From Helochares maculicollis (lineage: Eukaryota > Arthropoda > Insecta > Coleoptera > Hydrophilidae): 45,239 nt of DNA. Shown here in pieces: positions 24,632-35,479 of the stretch (positions within the stretch are counted from its first letter, which is position 1; each line of letters begins with the position of its first letter). The translations under genes were made by a program, and so were the position numbers. The notes under the pieces are model-generated. The model ran no database searches. It was not told the DNA's origin and saw only the letters and a list, made by a program, of their open reading frames with translations. The DNA lies in the NCBI GenBank assembly GCA_033557835.1, contig JAWQRO010000272.1:1-45239 (forward strand), read 5' to 3'.

Positions 24632-25424
24632 TTAGGTTGGTGCATACGAAATGATTTTATTTATATGCGAACGTTCGTCTTCCTGATTTCGTTATACTTT
24701 TGTTTTTGGCATAACCTCGTTTATTGGTTTATTAACAAACGGATTCAATTGTATCGACAAGAGAACTGGCTACCAGGATGAAAGTTGACCATACAACCAT
24801 ATTGCAACATCTTTCTGAAATTGACAAGGTGAAGAAAATGGATAAGTGGGTACCAGATGAACTAACCGAGGGAAATATGGTGGATTTGTTGAACGTATGC
24901 TCATCGTTACTATTCCTATTTAATCGAGAGCCATTTTTCGATCGGATGAGTTCTGTACGATATCAGAAAAAGTACTGCCAGTATATTAATGAATGCATGA
25001 TAAATTTAAAATTATATGCCCATCATTTGTTAATCGGCATGGCCCACTACGTCTCCATGATAATGCTCGACCGCATACATCTCACAAAACAATTGCGAAA
25101 TTAAATTAATTGAAATATGAAATTTTGCAGCACCCAACCTATTCACTGAATCTATTGCCATCCGACTTTCGATTTTTAAACAGTTAGAATTGTTTTTAGG
25201 AGCTAAATAGTATGAAAATGAAGACAGTTTGAAAAATTCGATATCAGAGTTTATTTATTCTAAATATTCGATTTTTAGGACAGGTATCTATGCTTTAAAG
25301 TATCATTGGGAAAGTGTATTGACGCGAATGGAGCATATTTTGATTAAATTAACAGCTTTTGAAAAAAGATATGCAATTTTATATATTCACTTAAAAATCC
25401 GACAAGTCATACGCACCAACTTAA
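24632..25424 (+). mobile_element. Internally deleted mariner element
   Basis: The left end starts TTAGGTTGGTGCATACGAAA and the right end, read inward, TTAAGTTGGTGCGTATGACT. Both are flanked by TA (24630-24631 and 25425-25426). The TTAGGTTGG start is shared with the mellifera/cecropia-type mariners. At 793 bp it is about 500 bp shorter than a full element, so a large part is missing. It inserted into intron 1 of the host gene in the same orientation as that gene. Confidence 0.88.
24778..25190 (+). pseudogene. Mariner transposase fragment, deleted and frameshifted
   Basis: From 24778 the frame gives DHTTILQHLSEIDKVKKMDK, WVPDELTEGN and LNVCSSLLFLFNREPFFDRM, the linker region between DNA-binding and catalytic domains (compare KLDVWVPHEL....R...C..LL.RN...PFL.R). 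The first catalytic segment is deleted. In another frame from about 25,060 comes HDNARPHTSHKTIAKLN, a stop, then YEILQHPTYSLNLLPSDF. These contain the second and third catalytic Asp of the triad with 34 positions between them (DD34D). The N-terminal helix-turn-helix region was not found. It cannot make an active enzyme, but its ends could still be recognised by a related transposase. Confidence 0.85.
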
Positions 25425-25429
25425 TATTT

Positions 25430-26290
25430 GAAGAAGATGAAATAGTAGTAATAATATGATCTGCAGCCATCTCGAAATTAGCACAGCCGTCAGAAGAAGT
25501 GAAAAATTAATTAAGTCAAAGGCTATTTTTATTGTGAAAATTAACGCTTGTATTTATAAAACTATATTGATAGCATGCTGTATACGTATAAGAGAATGTA
25601 AAGTAGAAAGAGTAATATTTTTAAAGTAAATTTTCCACCAATTGTATAAAGTGGGCCTAAGAGGCATATTGGAAGTTTAAGCCAAACTATTTAAGCAGTT
25701 TTGGTACAATGTGTTAACTCAATGAACATATGCAACTGACACCGCAAAAACACACTATTGATAGAAAACGAGATATCTCGAAGTTAACATCGTTTGTATA
25801 TTGAAGAATCTGTAATAAATCAGAGACAGTGGATGCTCAATTATTTGAGTAATGGAGGGGTTATGGTTAATTTTGTTTAAACGATATGAATAATTCTATT
25901 GAAAAAATGAGATTAGCATAAAAAATAAACATACCTATAAGATAATTACAAAAAGAAAAATTGTGTGTAATTAACCTATTATTAACTTTTTTTTAGGAAA
26001 TTTAATAAAAATCCAACTTTCTGGAGAAAAAAAGAACAAAAATTGATTTCAACCTTCACAAGTATATAATATTTATCAGAACACTGTGAAAACCTCATCA
26101 AATTATCTACGATATATTTTTTTTATTATTATGTAGTAGATTAAGTTTTTTATGGTTTTTGTTCTTATTCAAAACTTTGACATATATATGTACCGCATGC
26201 TAAACATTGATACAAACGACAAAGATTCGTCTCCAGATCGATTTTATTCCTAAAAATATTTAACTACAGCAACGGATTTCATTCTTGTCA
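25430..26290. other. Intron 1, no gene recognised
   Basis: AT-rich DNA between the mariner remnant and the less AT-rich region that starts near 26,290. No supported feature. Confidence 0.45.
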
Positions 26291-26299
26291 CTTATTACT

Positions 26300-27578
26300 C
26301 AAGTTCCACAGCAGTGCACCAGCACACCACCGCATCACAGTGCACAGTGCACTAAGAGATTTCATCACTGGAGTAGCCTTGCTTCATTGTACACAGCTAT
26401 CTCTTAATCTCTCTGGGAAGCACATTTTGCATAGAATCATAATAGAGAATAATAGAGAAACATTTTTACCTCTTAATACCCTGCATAATGCAGTTGACCA
26501 TCTAGTCGCCTTTGACTTCTAATAGATCGCACAGTTACTTGGTTCTCACGATGTTTGGCATGCTCACTTTCAACACACAGAAACGGAAAGTAGGCGGGGA
26601 ACGCGATTTGCACTTGTTACCATTGTTGCTGCGATATGTTGCTCGCTATTCTCGATGTTGATTTTGCAGTTTGTTGATTTCAGTGTGTTGATCCTTTATT
26701 ATTCGTTTATATGTGTTGTGAGTGGAGCGTCGATTCTAAAGCATCGATCTCCTAGTGTCGATTATTAGGTGTCGGATTTAAGTGCATTTCAAGAAAGAGT
26801 GAATTCAAACCCTTCTAGATTTTTAAGTTGCATTATATTTGTAATCAGATTTAAGATATCGATATTTAATATCAACTTTGGATAATTTTTTGACATATTT
26901 TATTTAATTTTCGGATATTACTTACATGAAGTGACATTCTTGATCCTTGAATTAGGCATAGGCATAGTCTGCTTGCACTTTAAATTCGCGTAGCAAGCAA
27001 AGTGCTGGTCGCGTTTTCAAATGCTTAACTCTAGTTATTGTATTTTGCTGAGGAAATGTCCTGCTTACCTGTCTGTCTCGATTTGTTCAATAAGAATGCA
27101 TAGAAATCATTCAGTCATTTGATACACGTGGTCGAGGTTAGACAGAGGCAAATTGTGTGTTTGTGTTTATATGTAGCTAGTTGTTTTTGTTTATCTAATA
27201 TACATGCACGGAATCGCGCAAATCGTTGCATTGCCAATGCTATAAAAATTTTATTGCGACTCTCAGCCACTTTATGAAGTGGCCCCGTATACCTTAAACT
27301 TTGCACGTTTATATATTTTCACCGATACGCAAGTTGGTTGTGTGTTAGTGGCAATTACGAGTAACTGCAAATTAGTACGTTTATGTAATAGATTCAGCAG
27401 TAGTAATTTTGTTGGTGTAGTGAGGAAGGCTGCGGATAGTTTATGGAACGCGTGTGAATTTAATTATTTTCGATAATACATAATAATAAAAAGTTTTTTG
27501 GTTACGTGGGAGTGGAGTTTCTTAAACGCCTTGAGCTTCTTGAGTGCCATTCTTTTAACACGTCAAGTGCCATGTTGA
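26300..27578 (+). promoter_or_regulatory. Candidate alternative promoter/leader region
   Basis: This stretch is less AT-rich than the intron around it, contains many CG dinucleotides (for example GAGCGTCGATTC and AATTCGCGTAGC) and has no recognisable transposon sequence. It lies immediately 5' of a 246-codon open frame that runs in frame into exon 2. A second promoter with an alternative first exon would explain both features. An initiator-like TCAGTG lies at 26,680-26,685. No coding motif is visible in the short open frames here. Confidence 0.3.
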
Positions 27579-28302
27579 ATGGTGGTTATAGTGATTGTAG
27601 TTGACCCAAAAGGTCCTAACTCGGCTATCCCATCGCTTACGAACCCTGTGTTGAGTCAGCGGAATCAAAACTATCGACAGGTCGTGCCCAATAGGCAACC
27701 AACTAATCAGTTTGTTTCGAGAGATCACATTATACAAAATCAGCCTTTACGCAATCGACCAAGCCGCTTGACATTAAATAGATTACCGAGGTCAAGCCCA
27801 CCATCTTCATCTAATCAGCCATTTCCTTCAACTCGACTTCCGAAAACAAACCGACCACCTATATTAAATCGAGAAGTTGTTTCAGCTAAACAGGTTGCTT
27901 CAACTACTCGACAATCTATATTATCAAGCGCCGTTTCAGCTTGTCAGCTTAATTCAACTTGTCGATCAGAGACAAATCGACATCTAGATTCAACTCAACA
28001 TCAAGAATCTTTAAGGGACTTAGATTCCACTACCGAACATGGCTTTAGAAGGCAACTTGATTCAACGCCGCAATTAGATTCTATACGAGTCAAAGCTAGG
28101 CAATATTCAGTTTCGTATCCGGGAGAAAGAGGAGATGATGTTTTATCTCCTAGCAAGCATGTAACTCGACACCCTGTTGCAAATCAGTCATCTAAAGATA
28201 ACCCAAAACGAAATATTTCTTATGTTTCCTGTATCTTTCTTAATCCTTCGTTATTTTATGAACAGGTAGAGCCTGGAGAGACTTTCGCTAAAACCAAAGA
28301 AG
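27579..28302 (+). CDS. Candidate alternative N-terminal exon joined to exon 2
   Basis: An open frame starts at ATG 27579, directly after an in-frame TGA, and runs 229 codons before reaching exon 2 in the correct frame (VEPGETFAKTKE); it then uses the same donor at 28303. A stop-free run of this length in this AT-rich DNA is unlikely by chance. The predicted protein is polar and disordered, rich in Ser, Arg, Gln, Asn, Thr and Pro, with a run of LDST-type units (HLDSTQ, DLDSTT, QLDSTP, QLDSIR) at residues about 130-170. The last 25 codons before exon 2 look like an intron polypyrimidine tract, so the true exon may end with its own donor before 28,240 and skip to exon 2 or 3. I do not recognise a family. 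Confidence 0.45.
28266..28302 (+). CDS. Exon 2 of the plus-strand host gene (37 bases)
   Basis: A small exon between an acceptor ending TTTTATGAACAG and the donor GTAAGT. It encodes VEPGETFAKTKE plus the first base of a split codon. It begins in phase 0, matching exon 1, and ends in phase 1, matching exon 3. This phase agreement on both sides is the main support for the exon chain. Confidence 0.7.
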
Positions 28303-28645
28303 GTAAGTTTGAAAGATGAAATTGTTTTTATTGTAGACTAAGAATATGCTCAAAATGTGCCTTGCTAAAAACTGATTTAATTGTTTTGCTTTAGTTTGGC
28401 CCGAAATTTATCGCTATTACTCTTGTTTAAATTAAGTTTCTATATATTTATTGATTGATTATATTAAAGAATACAAAAAATAATAGGTACTGTGATTAGA
28501 ATTTTTATACAAAGATTATTTATTATTCATTCGCGTAAAGTTCGTATAAAACCAATACCATGCCTTTGATTTTTTATTTGCACATTTTATTTAAAACGCG
28601 TAATTTTTTTAACTAACACTATTTTAAAACAATTCCATTTTGTAG

Positions 28646-28815
28646 AGGAATGGATAAGCAAGAAAAAGACAGAAGTCACCAATACAAAGCAAATCGAAAC
28701 CAGAGTGAAGAGGCAAGTTGTTCTGGAAGATGGAAAAGTCGTGGAAGATTCAGGGCCCTTGGTCACCACCAACACTACAGAAGATACTGAGACTCAAGAG
28801 CATAGCCAGACAGAG
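28646..28815 (+). CDS. Exon 3 of the plus-strand host gene
   Basis: The acceptor TTTTGTAG ends at 28645 and the donor GTAAGC begins at 28816. With the base carried from exon 2 it encodes 57 residues: EEWISKKKTEVTNTKQIETR, then a hydrophobic-charged stretch VKRQVVLEDGKVVEDSGPLV and a Thr/Glu-rich end. It ends in phase 0. The protein is hydrophilic and looks well conserved in style (balanced codons, no low-complexity runs), but I cannot name the family. It is separated from exon 4 by a 6.4-kb intron filled with transposon remnants. Confidence 0.8.
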
Positions 28816-28819
28816 GTAA

Positions 28820-29380
28820 GCATGGATCAGAAATAAGAGCAACAAATTAAAATAAAAAAAAGGTTTTTCACTTTCTAATAATGGATAATAATGAAAATGT
28901 GTTTTTGTGACAATAAATTGGAATTGTTTGCTTTTGTTGGGCTATATTGCATTACCAATGAATTGTCTAGGGTTTTTAAACGGAAACCGTGAATTTATAG
29001 TGTGTGAATATATAACTATGCAAATATCCATAGATATCTAATAAGGGTATGATTTGCAAAAATTAAATAATAAAAGTACAAACATTGGGCGAAACACTTT
29101 AAGATTTAGCTTCTCGTGTTTTCAGTGACTCATCAGATTATGTAGGAGCTGTAAATTTGATATCAATTGAAATTTAATCTACTGAAAGAGATTAAGGTAG
29201 CATTATATAAAATGATTAGGTGAACAGCTTTAAAATAAGATATTTTTAGTAAAAACGAAATAAAATTTTACTTTACTTATTAAACCCATATCAGAAAAAT
29301 AATTAACTAAAGCATCAAAAGTATTTTGACAGCATAAAATTAGTTAATATTTATTTTACAGCAAAACCCTATTAGGAAAT
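28820..29380. other. Intron 3, left end: no feature recognised
   Basis: AT-rich intronic DNA between exon 3 and the first mariner remnant. The left inverted repeat expected for that mariner was not found here. Confidence 0.45.
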
Positions 29381-29399
29381 ATCTCGCGTCGCCGGGCTA

Positions 29400-30479
29400 A
29401 TGTGACTCACGATGGGCTTAACAGTATTTTGACATGCATTCAGCTTCGTGTTTTTTTTTACTTTAAAATGTCCATTATAACCTCATCATTTGATCACAAA
29501 CACTATTCACGCATAAATTGTTTTAGGTCTTGAAATAGACGAAAGTCGCTTGGGGCCAAATCTGGAGAAAACGGTGAATGCTCAAACAATTCGACTTTAA
29601 TTCATGGATTATATTCATTGTAAAAATTCTCTTGCGACACGGTGCATTGTTCTAATGAAAATGGATTTTCCTCTTCTGCAAACCGGGTCTTTTTTCACGA
29701 ATGTTTTCCTTCAGATGTTTAAAGAGATTACAATAATACTCAGAATTTATTGCTTTACCAGTTTGTAAGTAATTCACAAACAAAATTCCTTTCGCATTCC
29801 AAAAAACTAATGCTGACACCTGTTTGGCTGCTTTCTGGACACGAACTCGATTTGGAGCCGCAGAACCTGGATCACACCATTCGTTAGTCTCTTGTTTTGA
29901 TTCAGGATCATAGTGATAGATCCGTCTCATTCATAGTGATGCATGGACGAACAAAATCCACTTTATTCTCTCGAAAACGCTGTAAATGTTGCTGAGAAAA
30001 ACGTATTCGAATGTGATTTTGTTACATTGTTAACGAATCGGCATCCATTATGAACACAGCTTTCTGAAATCCACTATTTCAGTCAAAATATTGTTTATAC
30101 TACCTAATGTGATGGTTAGGGTTTTTGCTAATTTTTTCTTTGACGTGAATCGTTTTCAAGCATTTTACGACCACGTTTAAATTCAGCAACCCATATTTCT
30201 ACTGTACAAATTGAAAACGAAGAGTTCTTACACACTTTCAACATTCGTTCATAAATTTTCTTTGTTTTTAAACCTTCCAAAAATAAAAATTCAATCACTG
30301 CGTGATACTTGATTTTTCCGTTCTCAAAAGATGCTGTGACATGATACTAAATGACTTGTAAACAAAAAATTAGTTGATAGATTGAAATGAAACTTCACAT
30401 ACGTTCATACGACGAGTGTACCAACATAACAAAAAAATAGGTCAGTACCAACGCCTTGAAAACTTATTGAACAACCTAG
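29400..30479 (-). mobile_element. Mariner remnant, transposase broken in several places
   Basis: The right end reads inward CTAGGTTGTTCAATAAGTTT and is preceded by TA (30480-30481). It closely matches the end of the second copy at 34089, so both are the same family. On the minus strand the transposase can be followed: VIEFLFLEGLKTKKIYERML and VAEFKRGRKMLENDSRQR (30,150-30,300) from the DNA-binding half, then FSQQHLQRFRENKVDF (about 29,990). From 29930 down to 29652 there is an open stretch with IYHYDPESKQETNEW and INSEYYCNLFKHLKENIREK. The first catalytic Asp region (DETW-type) is damaged (MNETDL) and the later part is only traceable as decayed text down to about 29,400. Confidence 0.82.
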
Positions 30480-30689
30480 TACTAGTGCGTGGAATACAGT
30501 TTATATTAAAAAGAAAGACCGTATAAAATAAGTGCTGAAGTGGCTAGCCAAAAAACGCTTCTCCTAAAATTGATTGTATTATATAAAAACTATCAACAAG
30601 TGATATTCGAATGACAGCTTGACAGCTGTCATTGGAAAAAATTAATTACAAGAAAAACTTAATATAGATATTCACTTTTTTAAACGACG

Positions 30690-31490
30690 TTTGAATCTCT
30701 TAGAATGATGTGGCTAACATACGAAAACAACATACATATCCAAGAAAAACAATCCCGACTAAATTTGCAAAACGATAAAAGTCGTGGACTAGTTCAGAAA
30801 GTCTAAGTTTATGTAGCAATGAAAGCAAATTTAATTTAATGTTGCCGGGTGATATCAAGTATATTTAAAAACAAAATAAAAACATTATCGATACCCATGG
30901 TTAAACATTGAGATGGTAGTGTGATGGTTTGGGGATGTTTTTCATGCTCTGGTACTTCAGGCCCATTAGTTCGACAAGAATGACATATGGTTCGATTCGT
31001 GTATGCAAATATATAGGAGACTCAGATAATACAATTTACCAAATATATGTCAGTTAAGTGGTATTTTTAACAAAGTAATGGTCCGAAACAAAACTCAAAA
31101 CATAAAATATCATCTTAAACGCGAAAAAGTTTTGGAGAGTTCTGAATTCTATTGAACATTTTTGGGAAGAGTTACATAGCAGATTAAAAATGCAAAATTA
31201 TTCAAATTAAGATGCTTTTTATGAATCCACTAAAAAGGTCACAATGCGCGAAGTGAGGTTGTCATAAAAGCCAAAACCCCAAAAAATATGCTACCAAATG
31301 TTGATTTGTTTAGTGATATAGATAATAATTGTGTCTACATTCGATACATTATTTAAAGAGAATAAATAAACTTTATTTCATTGCCAACAAGGACCACTTT
31401 GATACTACTGTGAAGATTATTATACTTCTTATTTGGTTTTAATTAACCCGATATTTGTCAAAATAGTTTTGAGTGCTACTGTATACAGTC
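30690..31490 (+). mobile_element. Tc1-like transposon remnant
   Basis: The plus strand carries decayed Tc1 transposase motifs in the right order. SNESKFNLMLPGDIKYI at about 30,815-30,875 matches the W.DESKF.LFGSDG.KYV block. DGSVMVWGCFSCSG at about 30,910-30,955 matches the hallmark GGSVMVWGCFS. LNSIEHFWEELHSRLK at about 31,145-31,190 matches SPDLNPIE.LW.EL. A Tc1-like inverted end may lie near 31,455-31,485, reading inward ACAGTAGCACTCAAAACTAT; its partner was not found. It directly abuts the mariner remnant on its left. Confidence 0.82.
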
Positions 31491-31639
31491 CTATAGGATG
31501 TAAGCTAACGGCTTTTAATTCGCATTTGGGAATAGAATCCCGTTTGACGAAAATAAAAACTTGTTAGTTTACATTCTATCGTTACCTTGTAAAAGGGTAA
31601 AATCCGTACTCACCAACTTGCGTTCAAACAGCGTGGTGT

Positions 31640-32620
31640 TCCAAGACTCAAACTCCTTAAAGTACAAAACGGATACCACCCGCATTCTTCGTCTGCTGTC
31701 TTGGATTCGAAAATGGTAGCATTCGAGATCCCTCCAGGATGGCAGAAGATGCTAAGAATCCGCAGAAGCAAAACTGCTAGCAAGTAGAATTATCTACTTA
31801 CAACTGCAGATCTTACTGAAACCAAAATAGTGCTCAAGCAAGGAGTCGAAAAAATCAAGTGGCATATCAGGACTCAGTGAAATAAAAAAAAATTTATAAA
31901 GCTATAGGGTTCTTGATAAATAAAAATTAAACACAACATTTGCCTCAAGTAACCAGTGTCTCAGACCGAGTAGCCTGGCTTAATCTAAAAATAAATCGCT
32001 GCTATAAGGTGGAGGAAATTTAAATCTATGCACCAACAACGAGCTACTCCGATCAAGAAGTTGAGGAATACTATGAAGAAGTAAGTCCAGCTCTGGACAA
32101 ATCTCACTTCCAATTTATATACTTAATGCGAGATTTCAATGTTAAAATCGGGAAAAATCTACACCAGGAATCCGTTGTAGGTAACTATGGTATAGACCAA
32201 CGAAATGAATGAGAGGAATGTCTAATGCAGGTTGCTAAACACAACAGCATGAGTATATTGAACTCGATCTTCAAGAATAAACTCTCAAGAAAGTGGTCCT
32301 GGGAAATGATCAACAGAATATAGTCACTTAAATGGTAATGGTCTGGATACGTTGCAAGAAGGACTGATAGCAGACGGACCTCAAGACTAATCAAATAGTA
32401 TCCAAGAGAGGCTAAACGGCCAAAAAAACGTCCTAATGACAGATAAGTCCGAGACAGTAGACAGATTGCAGGAACAATTTGGTTAAAAATATCAAACAAC
32501 CGCAACACTTGGAAGAATCTAAGAGATACATACATAGCTAGATAAAAAGTGTTCTACCGTGAATCGGACACTACAGACACAATGTGGCTTAAGAAACTAC
32601 TTTTATCGAAATCTAAATAT
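31640..32620 (+). mobile_element. LINE endonuclease-domain remnant
   Basis: The frame at 31,960-32,330 reads RVAWLNLKINRCYKVEEI, IYAPTTSYSDQEVEEYYEEV, FIYLMRDFNVKIGKN (compare MGDFNAKIG) and SIFKNKLSRKWSWEM (compare KRKWTW.SPDG), the successive motifs of an apurinic-type LINE endonuclease. A less certain N-terminal part lies at 31,640-31,930. Beyond 32,480 a fragment NRNTWKNLRDTYIAR may be the linker. Two catalytic positions are changed (GD to RD, NA to NV). No RT domain follows, so only the 5' half remains. Confidence 0.75.
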
Positions 32621-32639
32621 AGAATAGATAAAATGAGAC

Positions 32640-33180
32640 ACTATTGTCATTACTCATATCAAAGTTGATTTGAATCATTTTGGTCTAAACAGAATTGAAT
32701 ATTGGATATCTCGAGACAAGACAATTACAAAGAGACTCTACCACCTTAGCAGTAGGTTAAGCGAAAAACCCTGCTCTTTAATTTCCATTTCAAACGAACA
32801 AGTTACTTTTATACATACAAAACTTCTATTTTTGTTCAACTTTTTTGTCGAAAGGTTTTGCATTTTATAAAAAGATAACAATCCTTCGGTTATAAGGTCA
32901 CGGCGGAAGCTATTAAATGTGATAAAAATCATGAAGAAGAAATGAATACTCAAAAATATATACGATGTTTTAACAAGACCTTAACGAAACATGTCGAGTT
33001 TATTGCTTTTAAACTTACTGAGATCAAGATTTTAAGCACTGTTTCTAATGTGTATGTATAACATTTGTTTACAAAAGTATCGTTAATAGCCTGAAGATTA
33101 AAATGGAAATTTGTTTTATAACATTTCTACATTGTGCAATATGCTAGCATTGACCCTATAATTAAGGGCATAAATTCATC
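32640..33180. other. Intron 3, no feature recognised
   Basis: AT-rich spacer between LINE and mariner remnants. Short open frames on both strands have no recognised domain. Confidence 0.45.
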
Positions 33181-33183
33181 TGC

Positions 33184-34089
33184 TGATTGTGGAATAAGTT
33201 TTGTGTTTCGATAAGAAAAACACAATTTTAGGATTTGAAATACACTTTATTATTCAGTATCGTCAACACATTTGTTCTACCGAGATTTGAATTTATGAAT
33301 TTCATCCCTAAAATAGAATCTGGAAGAGCTGCAAATACGTTTTTACATATGTTATGACCTCATCAGTTGAAGAAAAACGCTTTCCGCGCATGCATTTGCT
33401 AGGTCTGAAAACAGATGGAAATCGCTATTGAATACGGTAGATAATTTGAATTTAATTCATGGATTTTAGTCATTGTCAAAATGCTCTTGAAACAGGGTAC
33501 ATTGTCCTGATAAAAAAAATTTGTTCTTCTGCAAACCGAATCTTTTTCTACAAATTCTTTTCTTCGACTGGCCCATAAGGTGACATTAATGTTCAGTATT
33601 TATTGTTTTACCAGTTTGCAAGTATTCTACAAACAAAATTTCTTTTGCCTCCCAAAAAACCTGATGCTAGCACCTTTTTGGCCGATTTCGAAACACGATC
33701 TCGATTCGGAGCCGAAGAACCAGGCTCACACACTCTTTCGTCTCTTTTTTTGACGCAGGAGCATAGTGTAGACCTAATTCTCATCCTTGCATTGACGCAC
33801 AAAAACTCCACTTTAACTTTTCTAAAACGCTTTAAATGTTGCTGCGATGGCGTAGCCGAATGTTTTTTTTTCATTCTTAGCAAATGTGGTACGCATTGTG
33901 TACACAGCTTTCTGAAACCCAATAATGCAATCAAAATATTGCTTACACTGTCCAATGAGATACATAGGGTAAAGAATGATTCATAAATTAAAATGAAACT
34001 TCACATACGTTCGTATGAAGAGTGTAACAAAAATTAGACTTGTAGCAACACCTTTTCTTATCGACCCGAAAACTTTTTGGACAACCTAG
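33184..34089 (-). mobile_element. Second mariner remnant of the same family, shortened
   Basis: The right end reads inward CTAGGTTGTCCAAAAAGTTT and continues CGGGTCGATAAGAAAAG; TA follows at 34090-34091. A decayed but recognisable copy of the same repeat occurs at the left end (33184-33225: ATTGTGGAATAAGTTTTGTG then TTTCGATAAGAAAAAC), so the inverted repeats are about 40 bases. The interior gives EPGSSAPNRDRVSKSAKKVL and a preceding QQHLKRFRKVKVEFL on the minus strand, homologous to the copy at 29400-30479. At about 906 bp, roughly a third of the element is missing. The left boundary is accurate to only a few bases. Confidence 0.85.
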
Positions 34090-34139
34090 TATATGTAAAA
34101 TAAAATTTTTTATTAAAAAAACGACTAATGCTTTCGTTC

Positions 34140-35100
34140 TTTTATATTGACTTAGTAATATGGACGAACACATAAATATTATCGCAGTTTATATATCAAA
34201 CGAAGATGATGAAGCAGCAAATAGTGAAGAATTTTAGGGAGAACTGAACATTATTACAGAAGAATGCATAGATGATGTATTAATAGAAAGAGGTATGAAT
34301 GCAAGATTAGAGAAAACAATGAGTTGGGACGTAAGTAGAAAGGAAGGACAAAACAAAAGTAGTAATATTGGAAATACATTGCTATAATTTTGCACCATTA
34401 ACAATCTGAGAAAATGTTATAAATAAAAATAGGCCAATAATAGATTACATATTGATTAATAAAGCTAGAGGAGGCTAACAAAAGTTGTAAAGATGAATAG
34501 AATGGCAGAAATCTGCAGCAATCTCTACCTGGTAATAGCAAAAACAAAGATTAACCTCAAAATTGAAAGAAATGAAAAGAGAAAAAATACAAAATGCAGA
34601 AACTATCAGAGATAAGAGATAGAGAAAGTACGGCTAAACACAACCAATAATGAAGGATGTTGGAAAAAAATTACAAGGAAATTTACAATACTGGAGACTA
34701 TAAAAACATGCTGAAGAAGTCAAGCTTAGAATCAGACATATTAGTAAAGTGAAGTAATAAAAAACAAATAAAAGAATGATGACCCCTGAATTGCTTCGAG
34801 ATGAATTTATGGATGAAATAATACAAAAATATGGAGATAGAGTGAAATTTTTACACGTAGGATACAAAGAAATGCTACCAATTAAAATATCAGTATGTGC
34901 GTACGCAGATGACATAGTGATAATAACAAAAAAGCAAAATGATTCGACGAATAATATGAAAACAATATCATACGGCAACTAATTTTGAGCAAACTAAGAT
35001 ACTGAAAATAGGAGAAAAAGCAGAGGTGTAAATAAAATTAGATGCAAAAGTAAAGCTTTGTAGAAATTTTGAAGTCGGTAAATTTGGTGTATATGTTGAA
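34140..35100 (+). mobile_element. LINE remnant with an intact YADD box
   Basis: From 34,160 decayed endonuclease text appears (HINIIAVYISNEDDEAANSE and ITEECIDDVLIERGMNARLE, equivalent to the VYAP and GDMNGR regions), then the DYILI end motif near 34,440. The RT palm survives at 34,800-34,950: FMDEIIQKYGDRVKFLHVGY followed by ISVCAYADDIVIITKKQND, with the catalytic YADD unchanged. A tail ILKIGEKAEV-like piece at 34,995-35,045 matches the segment after the palm. The remaining blocks are missing. It resembles the copies at 13890 and 6540 and may be from a related family. Confidence 0.8.
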
Positions 35101-35243
35101 AAGTTTTTCTACAGCTACTTATATAGCAAGAAAAAGTAAATATCACTAACGTTAGGTAGATGATAATTATACTCTTTCATGGTGCGCTCATTTTAAATTC
35201 ATTAAATATTAATAAATTATTAAGCAACAAGTTTAAATTTCAG

Positions 35244-35471
35244 CTCCGAAAACTTGGAGATGAAGAAGATAATGACCAACAGGCCATTGAAGCCACTCCT
35301 GGAGCCACCTCTGGGGCCGTTGCCTTGGAAGACAAGTCCAAATGGGTCCCTATTCCGAACCCAGAAGGCGTCGTCCGGGAAGTCAAACAAACTAAAGTTG
35401 TTTCAAGGGAAGAGACTGAGGAAGTTAAAGAAACTGAAGACGTGCAACATTTGGGAGACATCTCAGACGAG
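35244..35471 (+). CDS. Exon 4 of the plus-strand host gene
   Basis: The acceptor TTTAAATTTCAG ends at 35243 and the donor GTAAGA begins at 35472. Exactly 76 codons, phase 0 at both ends, start LRKLGDEEDNDQQAIEATPG and include KWVPIPNPEGVVREV and VKETEDVQHLGDISDE at the end. Very acidic and Pro/Glu rich, it continues the disordered profile of exon 3. It is the last exon of this gene that I can place; no acceptor with continuing frame was identified to its right, so the gene's C-terminal part is probably beyond the window or in small exons I missed. Confidence 0.8.
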
Positions 35472-35479
35472 GTAAGAAA

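Noticed and set aside
30610..30632. Palindromic ATGACAGCTTGACAGCTGTC repeat
   Set aside because: Short local palindrome inside a transposon-rich intron; no factor or element end could be linked to it.
32185..32535. 116-codon minus-strand open frame
   Set aside because: It lies opposite a recognisable LINE endonuclease remnant on the plus strand, and its Leu/Ser/Ile-rich text is a typical antisense translation.
33603..33986. 127-codon plus-strand open frame
   Set aside because: It overlaps a mariner remnant whose minus strand matches the transposase of the other copy; the plus frame is a shadow.
34634..34978. 114-codon minus-strand open frame
   Set aside because: It lies antisense to the LINE palm with a YADD box; the hydrophobic text is an AT-rich shadow.
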